Assembly: GCA_025924845.1 (NCBI GenBank)
Contig: JAICHN010000024.1
Coordinates: 1-22,963 of the forward strand
DNA: 22,963 nt
Origin: Chloroflexota bacterium
GTDB taxonomy: Bacteria; Chloroflexota; UBA5177; JANWHV01
Direction: 5' to 3'
Shown: piece after piece, positions 20,864 to 22,963 of the stretch
Position numbering within the stretch: position 1 is the first letter of the stretch
Layout of the letters: the number at the start of each line of letters is the position of its first letter
Notes under the pieces: model-generated
What the model was told of the DNA's origin: nothing
The model's database searches: none
The model's input: the letters and a program-made list of their open reading frames with translations, nothing else
Program-made: the position numbers and the translations under genes

Positions 20864-22864
20864 ATGCATGTTGAACGACCACGCTCTGAATATGAGGTCA
20901 TTGTCGTGGGCGCCGGACATGGCGGCTGCGAAGCTGCCCTGGCCGCTGCCCGCATCGGTCGACGCACCTTGCTCCTGTCGCTCAAACTGGAAAATGTGGC
21001 CTTGATGCCCTGCAACCCTTCCATCGGAGGGCCGGCCAAAGGCCACCTGGTGGCGGAAATCGATGCCCTGGGCGGTGAGATGGCTCGCAACGCCGATCGC
21101 ACCAGCGTGCAGATTCGCATGCTCAATACCAGCAAGGGTGCGGCCGTACAGGCCCTCCGCGCCCAGTCCGATAAGCATGCCTATAACGCGGTCATGCGCG
21201 GTGTGCTGGAGCACCAACCCCGGTTGGACCTCGCTCAGGCAACCGTCGAACACTTCATCGTCGAAACACGTCGAGGCGGACCCGCCGTGGGCGGAGTGGT
21301 GTTGTGGGACGGTACGATCGTCCGGGCCAAAGCTGTCGTCCTCTGTACCGGCACTTCTCTGAACGGAAAACTGATTCGCGGGGACCAGGTGACCAGCGGC
21401 GGACGGATCGGCGAACAGGCGGCTCTGGGCATGTCGGGCGCCCTCCGGGAGCTTGGCCTCGAGTTGGGTCGCCATAAGACCGGAACGCCGCCCCGGATAG
21501 AGCGCCATTCCATAGACTATGCCCTGGCCGGTGTGCAGCCCGGTAGTAGCACTCCGCTCTACTTCAGCGCCGACGCGCGTCACGCCGCCGCGTGTGCTCT
21601 GGAAGGGGACCCGGAGGCGATCGACCAGTTCTGGAGCGATCCGCTCAGCGTGCACAGCGCTCCCAATCCGCGCGCTCCGACCGGTGAATGGCGCCGTCAG
21701 TTGGATTGTCAACTGGTCCATACCACGGCCGAGACCCATGCCATAATTCGCGTGAATCTCCACCGCGCCCCGATGTTTAACGGCACGATTCAGGGCGTCG
21801 GCCCCCGCTATTGTCCATCGATCGAGGACAAAATTGTCCGCTTCGCCGACAAACCAACCCACCAGCTTTTTCTTGAGCCGGAGGGCTGGCATACGGACGA
21901 AGTCTATGTTCAGGGTGCGAACACCAGCCTCCCGGAGGACGTGCAGCTTGCCATGCTGCACAGTATCCCTGCCCTGCGCCACTGCGTGATGCTCCGCGCC
22001 GGCTACGCCGTGGAGTATGATTACGTACCGCCCCATCAGACTACCGCATGCCTCGAATGTAAGGCGGTACGCGGGCTGTTTCGGGCCGGCCAGATTAACG
22101 GTACCTCCGGCTATGAGGAGGCTGCCGCGCAGGGACTGATCGCCGGCATTAACGCGGCCCGCTATGCGGCCGACGAGCCCCTGGTCCGGATCCAGCGCGG
22201 CCAGGGCTACATCGGCGTATTGATTGACGATCTGGTCTCACGTGACCACCATGAGCCCTACCGCATGCATACCTCCAGAGCGGAGTACCGCCTCCTCTTG
22301 CGTCAAGACAATGCGGATGAACGGCTCGGTGAACTGGGCCACTCCCTTGGCCTCGTATCCGACCAGCGTTGCCGTCGTACTCAGGCTCGCCTGGCCGCGA
22401 CGGCGGCGGCGATGCCTCGCCTGGCTCGTGCCCGGCTACGTCGCGACCGGCTGGCCCAGGCGCTCGCCATTTTTCCGGAGCTGGGCAACCTGCCGGATAC
22501 TGCCGAGGAATTATTGCGCCGGCCCGGCGTGACCTATGATGTGGTCCGCGCCCTGGTGGATGACCCATTGCTCACCACGCTTACCGAGGACGCGGCTTTC
22601 GCGGCCCATACTCGTATCGCCTACGCGGGGTACCTGGACCAGCAGGAGCGGCAGGTCGAGCGCGCGCGGCGCATGGAAGATGCGGCGCTTCCGCCGGAAC
22701 TCGACTTGATGGAGGTGCCAAACTTGCGGATCGAGGCGCGCGAAAAACTGGCGCGGTTTCGTCCCGCTACCCTTGGCCAGGCGGCGCGCTTGGGCGGCGT
22801 CACGCCCTCGGATGTGGCGATGCTGATGGTGTGGCTTCACCGCGGGCGCGTATCGGCAGGCTGA
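20864..22864 (+). CDS. mnmG: tRNA uridine-34 5-carboxymethylaminomethyl modification enzyme MnmG (GidA)
   Basis: This encodes 666 residues. With MnmE it installs the cmnm5 group on wobble uridine 34 of tRNAs reading NNA/NNG codons, using FAD, NADH, methylene-tetrahydrofolate and glycine in the cytoplasm. The FAD-binding '[19 protein letters not shown]' lies at residues 12-30. The two conserved cysteines are C50 in '[16 protein letters not shown]' and C317 in '[13 protein letters not shown]'. Other family blocks are '[14 protein letters not shown]', '[22 protein letters not shown]', '[21 protein letters not shown]' and the C-terminal MnmE-binding helices with 'QLxR'-like content. Relative to E. 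coli MnmG there are about 33 extra residues between KTGTPPR and C317. The start is ATG 20864, and the gene is divergent from tRNA-Asp, which is not a substrate since its wobble base is G. Confidence 0.97.
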   Translation: MHVERPRSEYEVIVVGAGHGGCEAALAAARIGRRTLLLSLKLENVALMPCNPSIGGPAKGHLVAEIDALGGEMARNADRTSVQIRMLNTSKGAAVQALRAQSDKHAYNAVMRGVLEHQPRLDLAQATVEHFIVETRRGGPAVGGVVLWDGTIVRAKAVVLCTGTSLNGKLIRGDQVTSGGRIGEQAALGMSGALRELGLELGRHKTGTPPRIERHSIDYALAGVQPGSSTPLYFSADARHAAACALEGDPEAIDQFWSDPLSVHSAPNPRAPTGEWRRQLDCQLVHTTAETHAIIRVNLHRAPMFNGTIQGVGPRYCPSIEDKIVRFADKPTHQLFLEPEGWHTDEVYVQGANTSLPEDVQLAMLHSIPALRHCVMLRAGYAVEYDYVPPHQTTACLECKAVRGLFRAGQINGTSGYEEAAAQGLIAGINAARYAADEPLVRIQRGQGYIGVLIDDLVSRDHHEPYRMHTSRAEYRLLLRQDNADERLGELGHSLGLVSDQRCRRTQARLAATAAAMPRLARARLRRDRLAQALAIFPELGNLPDTAEELLRRPGVTYDVVRALVDDPLLTTLTEDAAFAAHTRIAYAGYLDQQERQVERARRMEDAALPPELDLMEVPNLRIEAREKLARFRPATLGQAARLGGVTPSDVAMLMVWLHRGRVSAG

Positions 22865-22877
22865 TTTCCGCTTCTAG

Positions 22878-22905
22878 GGCACCCAGGCAGTAACTGGCCC
22901 TTACG
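22878..22905 (+). terminator. weak imperfect hairpin after mnmG
   Basis: AGGG-CAC-CCAG, a loop GCAGTAA, then CTGG-CCCT can form an 8-bp stem with a 3-base bulge, 10-20 bases after the mnmG stop. There is no U-tract beyond TT, so termination would be inefficient; a downstream gene may be read through. Confidence 0.25.
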
Positions 22906-22937
22906 CATCGATAAACGCGATTGCCGCGCCGGAGCGA

Positions 22938-22943
22938 TATACT
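22938..22943 (+). promoter_or_regulatory. possible -10 element at the window edge
   Basis: TATACT (5 of 6 to TATAAT) could start a transcript near 22950 for a gene beyond the window. No -35 lies at the right distance and no TG extension is present. Confidence 0.2.
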
Positions 22944-22963
22944 CGGCAGTCCAGACGATCCGA

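Noticed and set aside
20762..22036. Long open frame of 424 codons on the minus strand opposite mnmG.
   Set aside because: It lies entirely antisense to a certain gene, runs into the tRNA, and its residues match no family pattern; typical of GC-rich DNA.
1..22963. CRISPR arrays, insertion sequences, prophage or integrase att sites, including at the tRNA-Asp 3' end.
   Set aside because: No regularly spaced repeats, transposase or integrase motifs were seen, and the tRNA is followed at once by its own terminator and a normal gene.

Overview
The window is GC-rich, roughly 60 percent or a little above, and looks chromosomal and bacterial. Chloroflexota (Thermomicrobia- or Ktedonobacteria-like) is my best guess. 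It rests on the style of MnmG, the peptide-transporter set with a fused double ATPase, the solute-binding-protein N-terminus and the PAS/GAF hybrid kinase. This is inference from family resemblance; no 16S or other marker is present. I see no phage, plasmid, transposase, CRISPR or toxin-antitoxin genes.

Layout. (1) 6-884: a conserved protein of unknown function. (2) 1065-1874: an aminoglycoside/choline-type phosphotransferase interrupted by an in-frame TAG. (3) 1982-4036 (-): a glycoside-hydrolase-like protein (GHL6-like barrel plus a GH42-trimerisation-like domain), divergent from (4) 4324-5208 (+): an orphan MalG-type sugar ABC permease. (5) 5317-6498 (-): a Cys/Met-metabolism PLP lyase, divergent from (6) 6735-12343 (+): a complete dipeptide/oligopeptide ABC operon (binding protein, two permeases, fused double ATPase). 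(7) 12519-16937 (+): a 1472-residue hybrid sensor kinase with two complete kinase cores around a receiver, overlapping or nearly overlapping (8) 16955-18118 (+), a secreted CrtC/AttH-type lipocalin-fold protein. (9) 18177-18677 (-): a small helical protein of unknown function. (10) 18678-19181: a gene-free stretch with two strong hairpins. (11) 19182-20507 (-): a secreted parallel beta-helix protein with a clear promoter and a structured leader. (12) 20711-20784 (-): tRNA-Asp(GUC) with its own promoter and intrinsic terminator. (13) 20864-22864 (+): mnmG.

How the genes work together. Items 6-12343 form a peptide import machine, possibly linked to the divergent sulfur-amino-acid lyase through a shared 236-base control region. 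The kinase and lipocalin-like protein are arranged as a translationally coupled pair. tRNA-Asp and mnmG are divergent translation genes sharing a 79-base control region; the mnmG promoter candidate lies so close to its ATG that the message may be leaderless.

Nothing here is clearly a new defence or mobile system. The items most worth following are the dual-core kinase with its lipocalin partner, the TAG-split phosphotransferase, the structured RNA stretches on both sides of the beta-helix gene, and the unassigned glycosidase with its orphan permease.
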